A stretch of 64,000 nt of DNA from Phytoseiulus persimilis. Lineage: Eukaryota; Arthropoda; Arachnida; Mesostigmata; Phytoseiidae. The stretch lies in assembly GCA_037576195.1 (NCBI GenBank), contig CM075101.1, positions 50,778,001-50,842,000 on the forward strand. Reading direction: 5' to 3'. Made by a program: the position numbers and the translations under genes. Every line of letters starts with the position of its first letter. Position 1 is the first letter of the stretch. Shown one piece after another: positions 32,401-43,103 of this stretch. The notes under the pieces are model-generated. The model made no database searches. It saw only the letters and a list, made by a program, of their open reading frames with translations, and had not been told where the DNA came from.

Positions 32401-35400
32401 ATCTGACCATACTTCTCAAAACGTGGAGGGGTGATTCCGGGACCAATCTGAACATACTGTTCCGAGTATGGAGGGGTGATTCCGAGACCAATCTGACCAT
32501 ACTTCTCAGAACGTGGAGGGAAGATTCCGGGACCAATCTGAACATACTGTTCCGAGTATGGAGGGGTGATTCCGAGACCAATCTGACCATACTTCTCAAA
32601 ACGTGGAGGGGTGATTCCGGGACCAATCTGAACATACTGTTCCGAGTATGGAGGGGTGATTCCGAGACCAATCTGACCATGCTTTACAAAACGTGGAGGG
32701 ATGATTCCGAATCCAATCTGACTATACTCCTCAAAACGTGGAGGGGTGATTTCGGGACCAATCTGACCATTACTCTCCGAGTCTGGAGGCGTGATTCCGA
32801 CACCAATCTGACCATTAATCTCCAACTCTGGAGGGGTGATTCCGAGTCCAATCTGACTATACTTCCCAAAACGTGGAGGGAAGATTCCGGGACCAATCTG
32901 AACATACTGTTCCGAATATGGAGGGGTGATTCCGAGACCAATCTGACCATACTTCTCAAAACGTGGAGGGGTGATTCCGGGACCAATCTGAACATACTGT
33001 TCCGAGTATGGAGGGGTGATTCCGAGACCAATCTGACCATGCTTTACAAAACGAGGAGGGATGATTCCGAGTCCAATCTGACTATACTTCTCAAAACGTG
33101 GAGGGGTGATTTCGGGACCAATCTGACCATTACTCTCCGAGTCTGGAGGCGTGATTCCGACACCAATCTGACCATTAATCTCCAACTCTGGAGGGGTGAT
33201 TCCGAGTCCAATCTGACTATACTTCTAAAAACGTGGAGGGGTGATTTCGGGACCAATCTGCACATACTGTTCCGAGTATGGAGGGGTGATTCCGGGACCA
33301 ATCTAAGCATTACTTCCCAACTCTGGAGGGGTGATTCCGGGACCAATCTGACCATTAATCTCCAACTCTGGAGGGGTGATTCCGAGACCAATCTGACCAT
33401 TACTCCCCGAGTCTTGAGGCGTGATTCCGACACCAATCTGACCATTAATCTCCAACTCTGGAGGGGTGATTCCGAGTCCAATCTGACTATACTTCTCAAA
33501 ACGTGGAGGGGTGATTCCGGGACCAATCTAAGCATTACTTCCCAACTCTGGAGGGGTGATTCCGGGACCAATCTGCACATACTGTTCCGAGTATGGAGGG
33601 GTGATTCCGGGACCAATCTAAGCATTACTTCCCAACTCTGGAGGGGTGATTCCGGGACCAATCTGACCATTAATCGCCAACTCTGGAGGGGTGATTCCGG
33701 GACCAATCTGACCATTACTCTCCGAGTCTGGAGGCGTGATGCCGACACCAATCTGACCATTAATCGCCAACTCTGGGGGGGTGATTCCGGGACCAATCTG
33801 ACCATTACTCTCCGAGTCTGGAGGCGTGATTCCGACACCAATCTGACCATTAATCGCCAACTCTGGGGGGGTGATTCCGGGACCAATCTGACCATTACTC
33901 TCCGAGTCTGGAGGCGTGATTCCGACACCAATCTGACCATTAATCTCCAACTCTGGGGGGGTGATTCCGAGTCCAATCTGACTGTACTTCTCAAAACGTG
34001 GAGGGAAGATTCCGGGACCAATCTGAACATACTGTTCCGAGTATGGAGGGGTGATTCCGAGACCAATCTGACCATACTTCTCAAAACGTGGAGGGGTGAT
34101 TCCGGGACCAATCTGAACATACTGTTCCGAGTATGGAGGGGTGATTCCGAGACCAATCTGACCATACTTCTCAAAACATGGAGGGATGATTCCGAGTCCA
34201 ATCTGACTATACTTCTCAAAACGTGGAGGGGTGATTTCGGGACCAATCTGAACATACTGTTCCGAGTATGGAGGGGTGATTCCGAGACCAATCTGACCAT
34301 ACTTCTCAAAACGTGGAGGGATGATTCCGAGTCCAATCTGACTATACTTCTCAAAACGTGGAGGGGTGATTTCGGGACCAATCTGACCATTACTCTCCGA
34401 GTCTGGAGGCGTGATTCCGACACCAATCTGACCATTAATCTCCAACTCTGGAGGGGTGATTCCGAGTCCAATCTGACTATACTTCTAAAAACGTGGAGGG
34501 GTGATTTCGGGACCAATCTGCACATACTGTTCCGAGTATGGAGGGGTGATTCCGAGACCAATCTGACCATTACTCCCCGAGTCTTGAGGCGTGATTCCGA
34601 CACCAATCTGACCATTATTCTCCAACTCTGGAGGGGTGATTCCGAGTCCAATCTGACTATACTTCTCAAAACGTGGAGGGAAGATTCCGGGACCAATCTG
34701 AACATACTGTTCCGAGTATGGAGGGGTGATTCCGGGACCAATCTAAGCATTACTTCCCAACTCTGGAGGGGTGATTCCGGGACCAATCTGACCATTACTC
34801 TCCGAGTCTGGAGGCGTGATTCCGACACCAATCTGACCAATAATCGCCAACTCTGGAGGGGTGATTCCGGGACCAATCTGACCATTACTCTCCGAGTCTG
34901 GAGGCGTGATTCCGACACCAATCTGACCATTAATCGCCAACTCTGGGGGGGTGATTCCGGGACCAATCTGACCATTACTCTCCGAGTCTGGAGGCGTGAT
35001 TCCGACACCAATCTGACCATTAATCGCCAACTCTGGGGGGGTGATTCCGGGACCAATCTGACCATTACTCTCCGAGTCTGGAGGCGTGATTCCGACACCA
35101 ATCTGACCATTAATCTCCAACTCTGGGGGGGTGATTCCGAGTCCAATCTGACTATACTTCTCAAAACGTGGAGGGAAGATTCCGGGACCAATCTGACTAT
35201 ACTTCTCAAAACGTGGAGGGGTGATTTCGGGACCAATCTGACCATACTTCTCAAAACATGGAGGGATGATTCCGAGTCCAATCTGACTATACTTCTCAAA
35301 ACGTGGAGGGGTGATTTCGGGACCAATCTGAACATACTGTTCCGAGTATGGAGGGGTGATTCCGAGACCAATCTGACCATACTTCTCAAAACATGGAGGG

Positions 35401-35755
35401 ATGATTCCGAGTCCAATCTGACTATACTTCTCAAAACGTGGAGGGGTGATTTCGGGACCAATCTGAACATACTGTTCCGAGTTTGGAGGGGTGATTCCGA
35501 GACCAATCTGACCATACTTCTCAAAACGTGGAGGGATGATTCCGAGTCCAATCTGACTATACTTCTCAAAACGTGGAGGGGTGATTTCGGGACCAATCTG
35601 AACATACTGTTCCGAGTATGGAGGGGTGATTCCGAGACCAATCTGACCATACTTCTCAAAACGTGGAGGGGTGATTCCAGGACCAATCCGACCATTACTT
35701 TCCAACTCTGGAGGGGTGATTCCGAGACCAATCTGACCATACTTTTCAAAACCAT
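29500..35755. repeat. 45-bp tandem array, about 133 units
   Basis: Each unit is close to GTGGAGGGGTGATTCCGAGA followed by CCAATCTGACCATACTTCTC and AAAAC. Variants cycle in blocks: CTTCTCAAAACG, CTGTTCCGAGTA, CTCTCCGAGTCT, ATCTCCAACTCT and GCTTTACAAAACG. The GCTTTACAAA variant recurs at 31196, 31511, 32141, 32681 and 33041, all exact multiples of 45 apart, so indels are almost absent. As 45 is divisible by 3, one plus frame and two minus frames stay open for kilobases. They read as WRGDSETNLTILLKT, PPRFEKYGQIGLGIT and SPLHVLRSMVRLVSE. Dimers alternating two variants (90 bp) are common. It may be a minisatellite or the repeat region of a structural protein. Confidence 0.9.
30577..30835 (-). mobile_element. 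259-bp retroposon-like insertion in the array
   Basis: The array unit ...ACTGTTCCGAGTAT stops at 30576 and starts again with the same 14 bases at 30836-30849, a perfect target-site duplication. The insert begins with a T/C-rich run (T9, TTCTTTTC), that is, an A-rich tail on the minus strand, as expected for target-primed retroposition. Its body holds an inverted repeat (GTGACTGGGCACTCAGGG region against CCGGGTCACCAAGGG). No A/B boxes typical of tRNA SINEs were found, so its class is unknown. Confidence 0.75.
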
Positions 35756-35771
35756 GATGCTGACCCAGTGA
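31194..35771 (+). CDS. array-spanning ORF, coding status doubtful
   Basis: 1525 codons without a stop, almost entirely 15-residue repeats such as WRGDSETNLTILLKT. Many units carry an RGDS or RGDF motif and an N-L-T sequon. Two minus-strand frames are equally open: 33185-30828 (Gly/Pro/Ile-rich, GQIGLGITPP) and 35878-33044 (VRLVSESPLHVLRS). Openness is explained by a stop-free 45-bp unit, so it is not by itself evidence of translation. No start with signal peptide or splice site was tied to any frame. If one is real, the Gly/Pro minus frame looks most like a repetitive structural protein. Confidence 0.2.
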   Translation: MLYKTWRDDSESNLTILLKTWRGDFGTNLTITLRVWRGDSESNLTILPRTWREDSGTNLNILFRVWRGDSVTNLTILLKTWRGDSGTNLDILFRVWRGDSETNLTMLYKTWRDDSESNLTVLLKTWRGDFGTNLTITLRVWRRDSDTNLTINLQLWRGDSESNLNILLKTWREDSGTNLNILFRVWRGDSETNLTILLKTWRGDSGTNLNILFRVWRGDCGTDLTITLRVWRRDSDTNLTINLQLWRGDSESNLTILLRTWREDSGTNLNILFRVWRGDSETNLTILLKTWRGGSGTNLNILFRVWRGDSETNLTMLYKTWRDDSESNLTILLKTWRGDFGTNLTITLRVWRRDSDTNLTINLQLWRGDSESNLTILLKTWREDSGTNLNILFRVWRGDSETNLTILLKTWRGDSGTNLNILFRVWRGDSETNLTILLRTWREDSGTNLNILFRVWRGDSETNLTILLKTWRGDSGTNLNILFRVWRGDSETNLTMLYKTWRDDSESNLTILLKTWRGDFGTNLTITLRVWRRDSDTNLTINLQLWRGDSESNLTILPKTWREDSGTNLNILFRIWRGDSETNLTILLKTWRGDSGTNLNILFRVWRGDSETNLTMLYKTRRDDSESNLTILLKTWRGDFGTNLTITLRVWRRDSDTNLTINLQLWRGDSESNLTILLKTWRGDFGTNLHILFRVWRGDSGTNLSITSQLWRGDSGTNLTINLQLWRGDSETNLTITPRVLRRDSDTNLTINLQLWRGDSESNLTILLKTWRGDSGTNLSITSQLWRGDSGTNLHILFRVWRGDSGTNLSITSQLWRGDSGTNLTINRQLWRGDSGTNLTITLRVWRRDADTNLTINRQLWGGDSGTNLTITLRVWRRDSDTNLTINRQLWGGDSGTNLTITLRVWRRDSDTNLTINLQLWGGDSESNLTVLLKTWREDSGTNLNILFRVWRGDSETNLTILLKTWRGDSGTNLNILFRVWRGDSETNLTILLKTWRDDSESNLTILLKTWRGDFGTNLNILFRVWRGDSETNLTILLKTWRDDSESNLTILLKTWRGDFGTNLTITLRVWRRDSDTNLTINLQLWRGDSESNLTILLKTWRGDFGTNLHILFRVWRGDSETNLTITPRVLRRDSDTNLTIILQLWRGDSESNLTILLKTWREDSGTNLNILFRVWRGDSGTNLSITSQLWRGDSGTNLTITLRVWRRDSDTNLTNNRQLWRGDSGTNLTITLRVWRRDSDTNLTINRQLWGGDSGTNLTITLRVWRRDSDTNLTINRQLWGGDSGTNLTITLRVWRRDSDTNLTINLQLWGGDSESNLTILLKTWREDSGTNLTILLKTWRGDFGTNLTILLKTWRDDSESNLTILLKTWRGDFGTNLNILFRVWRGDSETNLTILLKTWRDDSESNLTILLKTWRGDFGTNLNILFRVWRGDSETNLTILLKTWRDDSESNLTILLKTWRGDFGTNLNILFRVWRGDSETNLTILLKTWRGDSRTNPTITFQLWRGDSETNLTILFKTMMLTQ

Positions 35772-35871
35772 AGAGAGAGAAAAGTGCTTCGGTGCCAGGG
35801 AACGCAGTCCAACCGCGCGAGGCTGAGGTTGATGGTCTGATACGAGATCTGAGAAAACTCCACTTTGCCAG

Positions 35872-35953
35872 CGAGCACGAGGCCTCTCGAAGAGTCAAAT
35901 CAGAGCTTCTTATTAAGATGGACGGAGTCACTAATGGAGAGGATCCCTCGAAG
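35872..35953 (+). pseudogene. isolated katanin p60-type AAA ATPase exon
   Basis: The plus strand reads EHEASRRVKSELLIKMDGV followed by TNGEDPSK. It is bounded by an acceptor (CACTTTGCCAG) and a GT (TCGAAG|GTGGAT). This is the segment just after Walker B in katanin p60 and related AAA microtubule-severing ATPases. The expected preceding exon (ending in the DEID box) and following exon (ATN...R fingers) were not found nearby. It is therefore either an orphan duplicated exon or one exon of a gene with distant exons. It starts about 115 bp after the tandem array ends. Confidence 0.6.
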
Positions 35954-36251
35954 GTGGATGAGATCATCCTTAAATTCTTGTCTGTCTTCCCAGCGATCCC
36001 GTATCATTGTCGGCGACTAGCATCATCTCGTCCGAGTCTCGTCATCGCCGTCTCTGACCTCCGGCACGGCTCGTGACCCACTCGATTTCTTTGGACAAGT
36101 CGATTTCGAAGAATCTCTCGCACCCATCCGTTCCTACGGTCGATGTTGCCGTTTCAACTGGGCCATGCCCAGTCGGGCATCCGACAGATCCGAGTATTGA
36201 ATCGGAGCAAGCGTGAATGAAACTGGGAGGTCAGGGGAAGAGGGGACGTTC

Positions 36252-36520
36252 GGCTCGTTGGCCGTGTGGCATAAACCAACGCCTTGGGTGTCACGCTAAT
36301 CTAGCAATCGCGGGTTCGATCCCCGGCCGACAACAAGAATTTCTTATGTGGTAAAAAGAGGGTTTAACTTATATCAGAACTAAATCTGAACCATCCCAAG
36401 ACCCAAGCCCACCGCCCGCAATGGGATTTGCGAGGCGATAGGGAGTGTTACTGAAGCAATACCGAAAGGTGATCCCGGGACACTCCTGAGGGCTGGCTGA
36501 GAGGTTCAGCCGGAAAACAA
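36252..36520 (+). mobile_element. tRNA-derived SINE, copy 2
   Basis: Same structure as copy 1: A box TGGCCGTGTGG, B box GGTTCGATCCC, and a body ending GGTTCAGCCGGAAAACAAAG. Flanks AAGAGGGGA (36238-36246) and AAGAGGGGA (about 36520-36528) form a target duplication of about 9 bp. Differences from copy 1 are scattered substitutions and a 2-3-bp gap next to the B box. Confidence 0.85.
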
Positions 36521-36528
36521 AGAGGGGA

Positions 36529-37392
36529 ACAGGGGAGAAAGCTGACGCAGCGTCAAGCTGCAACAAGCAAAACACTGTCTGCAAGGAGCCATGTAGAATG
36601 TGGTAGATTTTGGAGGAAAGACCTCAGCAGAGACTGAATCAGCTTCGAAACCAATGCTATTCGAGTCAGAAACCCACATTGACCTAGGATTTGAACTCTT
36701 TGCGCGGCTCGTGAGGTCCGACGCACGAATCGATTTTCAATTACAGAGATCATGATAGAGATAAATCTCTTCTTTAAGGCGGTCCGCCGGACTATGGGTC
36801 CATGACTTAGCCCAGGTCTGACAGAGAGGATCAAAGAACTCAGCCGATGAATCGATGTTCCGAGGGAAAGTCGAGTTCCCTTAGTTCACTTTTTGGGGGT
36901 GTGATCCAGTGGTTTCTGGGCCGCTTCATGATTCGGGATGGTTCATGATCTATGGAAGACCTGAACACGGTCATCGTTCTATTTCGAACCTATATTCATC
37001 CGTGTAGGCATCATTGGAGAGGCTGGTGGGATTATGTACTCCGTACTACGGAAAATGATGTCTACGCATCGTCCATTGCTCTATGCTCGTGATATTCGAA
37101 TAGCGTCGAGAGAGCGAAGAAACTCGTGAAACGCTTATGGAACACTGCTCGAAACGGATCGCCGGTTCAATCACTGAGAAAACTTGGGCACTGATGTTAT
37201 CTTCCCGGCCAGACGGGTATGAGATGATTCAATCCGTGTGAACAGAGGCAAACCGATCTGATGTCGCTGCTATCAGCGTCCGCACGTGCGCCTGCTTCAT
37301 CCACTAACCTAGCCAGGGGAGGGGGCAGGGCTCCATACGGCGAGAAACAATAGATGGAATCGGTAAGATTCTCAGGAGCAAGATCCGCGAGG
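36529..37392. other. no gene recognised
   Basis: No coding exon, RNA gene or repeat recognised. Short ORFs only. Confidence 0.4.
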
Positions 37393-38642
37393 AAAGGGTT
37401 TGGGCGGTTTTTGTCCATGGTCAACGGATTTCGCTGAAAATTACTTTGAGGCACCCCGACGTGGAGTGGAGCTACCACAGCAAGTTTCAACCTCCGGCGA
37501 TCTTCCGTTCGCTAGAAACAATGAAGTCAAGTCTTGAAAAAAAAACTTGAAATCGTCATATCTCGAGAACCACGGGGGCTACAGCGCCCATCGACAACTT
37601 TTCGGAATGCTCTCGCCAAGGGCCATATTTTGACCTTATAGGATTCAAGCTAGCTCGATCGCTTCCATGATTTCGGTACTCGAAGTGCCACTTCCCGGCG
37701 AGTGGCCAAGTACTCTGGTACTCTGGTGGTACTCTGGTAAGTACCTTGAAATATGGTCCTAGGACCCTCCTACGTGCTGGGGAAATATCAGCGAGATCAA
37801 AGTGTTCCTTCCCATACATTTGATAAAAGTAGTATGTCGATCAGACCAGGGTTTTGCTCTGTCGCCTCGAAGCGTCACCGAAGCTGCCTGGAGCTCGCTG
37901 AACAACGTTGTTCCGAAGTAAGGGACCTCGGCACGCCTCGGAGACAAGAAGAAAACACACTGTTTCTTGCGTAGAAAATACTTCCCATGAGCGATTGGCG
38001 TTATGGTCAGGTCGACCTCAGAATCACCTCCATAGACCCCCAGAAATATGGTCAGATCGACCTAGGAGCTCATGGGAAGTATTTTCTACGCGAGGAACAG
38101 TGTATTTTCTTCTTGTCTCTGAGGCGTGCCGAGGTCCCTCACTTCGAAACAACGTTATACAGCGAGCTCCAGGCAGCTTCGATGACGTTTCGAGGCGACA
38201 GAGCAAAACCCTGGTCCGATCGACATACTACTTTTATCAAATGAATGGGGAAGGAACACTTCGATCTCGCTGATATTTCCCCAGCACGTAGGAGGGTCCT
38301 AGGACTATATTTTAAGGTACTCACGAGAGTCGCCACTCGCCGAGAAGTGGCACTTCGAGTACCAAAATCATGGAAGCGATCAAGCTAGCTTACATCCTAA
38401 AAGATGGCCCTTGGCGAGAGCATTCCAAAAAGTTGTCGATGGGCGCTTTAGCCCCCGTGGTTCTCGAGATATGACGATTTTGAGGTTTTTTTTTCAAGAC
38501 TTAACTCCATTGTTTCTAGCGAACGGAAGATCGCCGGAGGTTGAAACTGGCTGTGGTAGCTCCACTCCACGTCGGGGTGCCTCAGTGGAATTTTCAGCGA
38601 AATCCGAGGACCATGGACAAAAACCCAGCCCAGACCCTTTCG
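37393..38642. repeat. 1.25-kb palindrome
   Basis: The left arm (37393-37990) and right arm (38067-38642) are inverted copies with a ~75-bp spacer. Matching landmarks include GACGTGGAGTGGAGCTACC, TATCTCGAGAACCACGGGGG, CTCCTACGTGCTGGGGAAAT and AGAAAATACTTCCCATGAGC. Near-perfect stretches of tens of bases suggest a recent origin or ongoing correction. The subsequence TATCTCGAGAACCACGG followed by CGACAACTTTT also occurs in the 6.95-kb foldback element at about 7150, so the two are related. Transcripts would form a long hairpin. No transposase is recognisable. Confidence 0.8.
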
Positions 38643-38977
38643 GATGCGAGAGTCTCCTCAGCTTTTGCAGACGAAACGAGAGAGAAAGCGACAAATGTGA
38701 CCAACTGATGAGTGGCCATAAATAGAGTTCAGTGTAGCCTAAGTGCTTTGCGTTCACTGCGCCATCAATTACTTGGACCTGACGGTAGCCCATACCTTGA
38801 AAATGACTTCAATAAGGAATACAGTTGGCACGGATGCTAGTCTTTGCACTTTCGTCCCCTGCTCAACGCCTAGATCGCCATCCTTGAGAACCGAGTTCTT
38901 CTGCAGCAGGATCGCGTCACCGCAACACGATTGAAACCGCTTTGCTCCGATGGGCTGAAAGTCGTAAAGCTTCCATT

Positions 38978-39223
38978 ATGTATGGGAAGCTCTGCGTTCT
39001 CACCGCTCGTGCTCTCAAAGAAAACTCAGTGTCGAAGAGAGACGGTAATGCCCTCACAGCTGAGCTCCTGTCGGCGCTGCGCAACTGCCGATTCGTCACC
39101 GCATCATGCGTAGTGGAGAGTTTTTCATCTCTGATGCTGCCGCTGTTTAGGACTCTTCAGTCTCAAACGCTGGACTTCCTCAGCGCACCCGATATCATCG
39201 ACAGTTTGGACGCTGTTCTCTGA
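38978..39223 (+). CDS. hypothetical ORF, possible P-family exon
   Basis: An ATG ORF of about 81 codons: MYGKLCVLTARALKENS, then LTAELLSALRNCRFVTASC and LPLFRTLQSQTLDFL, helical with paired Cys. The spacing loosely resembles exon 2 of P3 (FRALSATTTGNCASS...LISATMDFL), but on the opposite strand. No signal exon or donor was secured. Confidence 0.3.
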   Translation: MYGKLCVLTARALKENSVSKRDGNALTAELLSALRNCRFVTASCVVESFSSLMLPLFRTLQSQTLDFLSAPDIIDSLDAVL

Positions 39224-39535
39224 CAGAGAGAGAACGACGCTGCCATCAATTTCTGAGATCTTCGAAGATGTCACTTCCATTTGTGTCGCGCTCGAAAGAA
39301 CCGAGTGAATCATCCGTCGCAGACGGTTATGCCTCAGATGCCAGAATCTCAGATAGATCCCCGCGAATTAGGCGGATTTGGGAGCAAAGCGTCTCCGACG
39401 TCTGCAACAAGCGCGGGTCATGCGGCAGACCCTCCTCCACACCGTACGTATGGTACACGCCGCACCGGACCCCCTGCGACTTATTGATGGTTTGCTGATG
39501 ATGGGAATGAATGAATCATGATGAATGGATAGGAC

Positions 39536-40499
39536 ATGTCTCCAATCTCGATCAGCGTGGACGTTTGGGGACTCAAGCTGCGGGGAAATAGAAAAGCGAT
39601 CCTTCGCGCATTCGGAGCAGTCAAAGCCCCCATCGACGAAAGCTCGCTCAGCCTCAAGTTGGCTTTTGGGCCGCTAGCTCGGCGATTCCTCACTCAATGC
39701 ACGGAGTTAGGGGAGGAACTACATACCTTCCTTTCTACTCGTCGCAAGCGACTCATCACTTCCAGTGAAGGAGAGAGAGTGTGGGATTGAGGCGGGTCCG
39801 GAGACCCACAATGAGGACGTCGCTGAGTTTTCCACGTCGAACGACAATGATCACATGTCCGGGGTGGTTCTCAAGCTGATCCTGTTGGCCTAAGGGGGGT
39901 AACAGAGGTTGCCTGTGCTAGAGCCATTGGAGCTGGAGCTTTCCCCATTGAGCTCCCGGGTCCTGCCTAACTTCATTCGCGGCCTCCAATAACCCGCTGA
40001 ATCAGCGGGGACCCATCCGGAGTCGGGGGAGTGTTTTATTCTGGCATCTGAGTTTCTGGCATCTGAGAGTCTGGCATCTGATGCTACGCCTCGCAGACGA
40101 TCGAAGAACATTTCTGGCTTGCCGTCAACATCCAGCTTTCGAAATCCAAGGAAGATGGTAGATAGCGAGTACGACGACTTCAAACACGCGTCAGGATTTC
40201 ATGAGAGCGATATCGCGTGCACCTTGAGCAAGATCGAAACTGAAGAAGATTTCGCATTGCAATATAGGCTCCGGAAGAATGTTCTGAGACAAGCTACTCA
40301 AAAATCTGCATTCTTTTCGAGCTCAGGCTGCGTTACTCCGGGATGGAGGGCGGTGCCGACTCTTGTGACCCACTACGGGCAGAGTTTCCAGCCGAGAAGG
40401 AATGCAATCTCGATAGCGGTGACGGTTGGCGCAAGGAGCTTTCCTTATTGGATAGATCTTGAGACGATCAGCTCTTCCCATGAAGCATTCCAGGGATGA
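39536..40499 (+). CDS. hypothetical plus-strand exons, possibly P-like
   Basis: Two open stretches. At 39536-39790: RKAILRAFGAVKAPIDESSL and GPLARRFLTQCTELGEELH. At 40119-40499: ESDIACTLSKIETEEDFALQ and RNAISIAVTVGARSFPYWID. The second resembles the beta-rich P-family domain (P4 SGFSIIIVVAKKAA; P2 SLLVSVTAAS) in pattern only. If correct, a P-family copy lies inverted here. No membrane exon was found downstream. Confidence 0.25.
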
Positions 40500-43103
40500 T
40501 CGTTGCACTCTCAAAGGAACGTGTGAATCCTACGGCTGTTAACGTAGCTGGGTCGGGTTTCGCATACTTGAAGTGTTTGCTCCGCAAACGAGACCTCTTC
40601 AACCGTCCGGTTGAGGAAAACATGGTCAGCTGATAACGCGATGATTCCGACCCGATGCGCTCCAGTGCGAACTTCAGTCTAACTGGGGACTCTGGTTTGG
40701 ATGTTCTGTGAGGTAGCCGCTCCCTGGTGAGCCATGATAGAGGCGATAGCGTACCGACCCTCGAAGGTGCCCGGGGTGGACGCTCGACCTGATGTACCAT
40801 GTTAACTAGCGCGGCACGTCGCATTCCAGATGATGTATGATAAATGATAACAATGTATTCCATAGTGATGTGCATGAGATGCTGCGAACTTGATTGTGGA
40901 GCTTCCACGCTCTCCACGGAGGCGAAGGCGGAGACAGCCGGTCAGATCAGTCGCTCTGCTGCTTGAGGTCAAAACGTGAATAACGTGAAACCCACAGTCC
41001 AAGATCGAAGTGTGACAGCTGCGTGAATTGAATGAGTCTTCCCGAGCGTTCTCAATCCGGAAGGTTGCATTTCTGAACGATTTTGACGTAGGATACGTCT
41101 TATCAAACGCAGTCTATGATACTTGGAAACGGAAGTTTGCTGTCCGTATATGATGTCACGATCAGGCTATGACAAGTATTTTGAGCGAGTCTTAGAATTC
41201 GAAGCTATTTTTTCCGTTCTGCCGGAATGAGTGAGTTCGCGTTGGGGGTGAAGGGTCAGCCATTGTTCATGAGGAGGAGATTGAGCTCAGTTTACTTGAG
41301 CGAATACTCCCATATCAGCTCATGCTCTGCCCTCGCGGGGCTGGAAGTTACCGGTACAATACTTCGTCTGACCACCACTACTTTCCGAGCCCAGACTTCA
41401 CTTTGATCGGACGGCATCCATGTGGGTTGCGAACTGTGCGCCAAACGAGATACTCTCCCACCTGGAGAAGTATTTTGGTAACGACTCGTAGCTGCCGAGG
41501 ACCCTCGTTCCCTTGGTGGTTCTTTTGAGGTCTTCCTGAAGTCTCTCAATCCCGTCTCCCGAAATCAAAAATCACAGATACGCAGTGTATGTGGGAACCT
41601 ACACGAGCTGAGGCATCATTCTGGTCGGACGACACTTCCATGAAAACGCGGGTTATAAACCGTTCCTTGGGCTACATACTCCTCCCCTCCACCTGAAAAC
41701 TCCATATTGGTCTTTCCCGCAGTTCGGCGCATGTCCGGCCGTACCTGGGTTGGAAGTATACCGTACGGCGCTTCGAGAACCCGCCGGTCCCTCTCAGGCC
41801 AAAGCTTCATTTTGGTCGCATGACGTTTTCGGGTATGCGCGGGTTACGCGGTGCCGCTAAGTTTGAGCGAAGGTCTGATTCGAGCGGACAGCAGCGGCGC
41901 GGGAGACGTTGGTGTGGTTCAAACTCATTTCGAATGCATCTCCGCGATTGAGGTCCCACCGACGAGCGAGAATCAGGGTGGCCCGCAAGCATAGCGAGCG
42001 GCGTCGATAGCCAGTTCTTCGGCGGGGCGCAAGCCCACAGAGTAGCAATCGCTGCCTTGAGCTCCCTCAAACAATGGTACTCGGAGGACATGGTGCTTCG
42101 TCAATGCCGAGAGCAGTGTTTCGGCACGATTGCACCGCATCCTGATCATCCATTTCGTCCACTAGCGCCTGAGGGAACGAGAGCTGCAGCTCTTCTTCAG
42201 TCATGATCGCCACCAAAAGGTGCCGGGGCCCAACTTTAGCGCGAGCCACATTATCACAGCCGCTGTTTGCTTCCACTCAAATCAGAACTTCGCTCAAATC
42301 TGGCGGAATCGGGTCACGCAACGTGTGCTATGAGAGATACTTTTGGACGCAAAGCCTTATGCTGATCGGACGAGCTCTTGAGCACAACGAAGAGAACAAG
42401 CTCGACGATGCTCTTCTGAGGCGTCATTCCCTGCGGTTTGAGCCAGACTTCCGTCAGGTCTCTCGAACACCCGTCTTCCGAGAATAAAGAGCTCTGCACG
42501 CGGGAGCCTCTAAAACTCAACCTTTATTCAGCTCGGATGACGTTTTGGACACGGGTTACGGAGAGTCTATGGACACATCGCTGCCGAAATGGTTCCCACT
42601 ACAGGTCCCGATACCGACATAAATGCCTGCGGCGTATGCTACGTCTGGGAGTTCACGGTGGTAGATCGTAACGGACGCCGATTTTCTTTTTCCGAAACAG
42701 TGGAGGGGAGGATATATGCCCGTCGCGGGTAAATCCCGGAAGTGAACCCCTGAGAGCTCAAAATGACATTCGCTGCACCCATTTTTCCACCGGCCTGTTG
42801 CGTTCGGGAGGTTGTGATTCGTGACGCGAATACGCCCTGTCATTGTGGGACCGGGCGTTTGCGAGGAAGAGGAAATAGCTCTCGAGATTCCCAATCCAAG
42901 CTTATCAGGAGTCAAGTCATTTGACAGCGCAGAAGCCATTTCAAACGCTGATTCTCTCTCAAATAATCACGCAACGCAGTCGCGAACGGACGAACCATCT
43001 CACAGAGTGTGTGATTGCGTTTCTGCAACAGGCGTTCCAGAGCGGCGAGGGCGTTTTGAATCATGAGTATTTCTGCGTCTGTCGCTTTGATCCCCGAGGA
43101 CAC
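40468..43103 (-). CDS. Q1: unrecognised multi-exon protein
   Basis: Minus-strand coding-like blocks in order. 43103-42912 is a long helix, ATDAEILMIQNALAALERLL and MVRPFATALRDYLREN. 42800-42556 is Cys-containing, with NGCSECHFELSGVHF and VAYAAGIYVGIGTCSGN. 42520-42314 contains KSIVELVLFVVLKSSSD. 42276-42067 contains KVGPRHLLVAIMTEEELQ and AVQSCRNTALG. Then 40800-40468 contains VRLKFALERIGSES. The fourth block aligns over 41 ungapped residues with Q2 at 50.2 kb (RGPKHIFIGFMEQQALS...KCCQNVAA). Splice sites were not fixed, and the blocks may belong to more than one gene. Confidence 0.35.

Noticed and set aside
29500-35755. CRISPR-like array of regular repeats
   Set aside because: Units are contiguous with no unique spacers, the repeat is 45 bp with graded variants, and the genome is eukaryotic.
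37908-38273. 121-codon plus ORF
   Set aside because: Spans the centre of the palindrome; openness comes from arm symmetry, with no protein motif.
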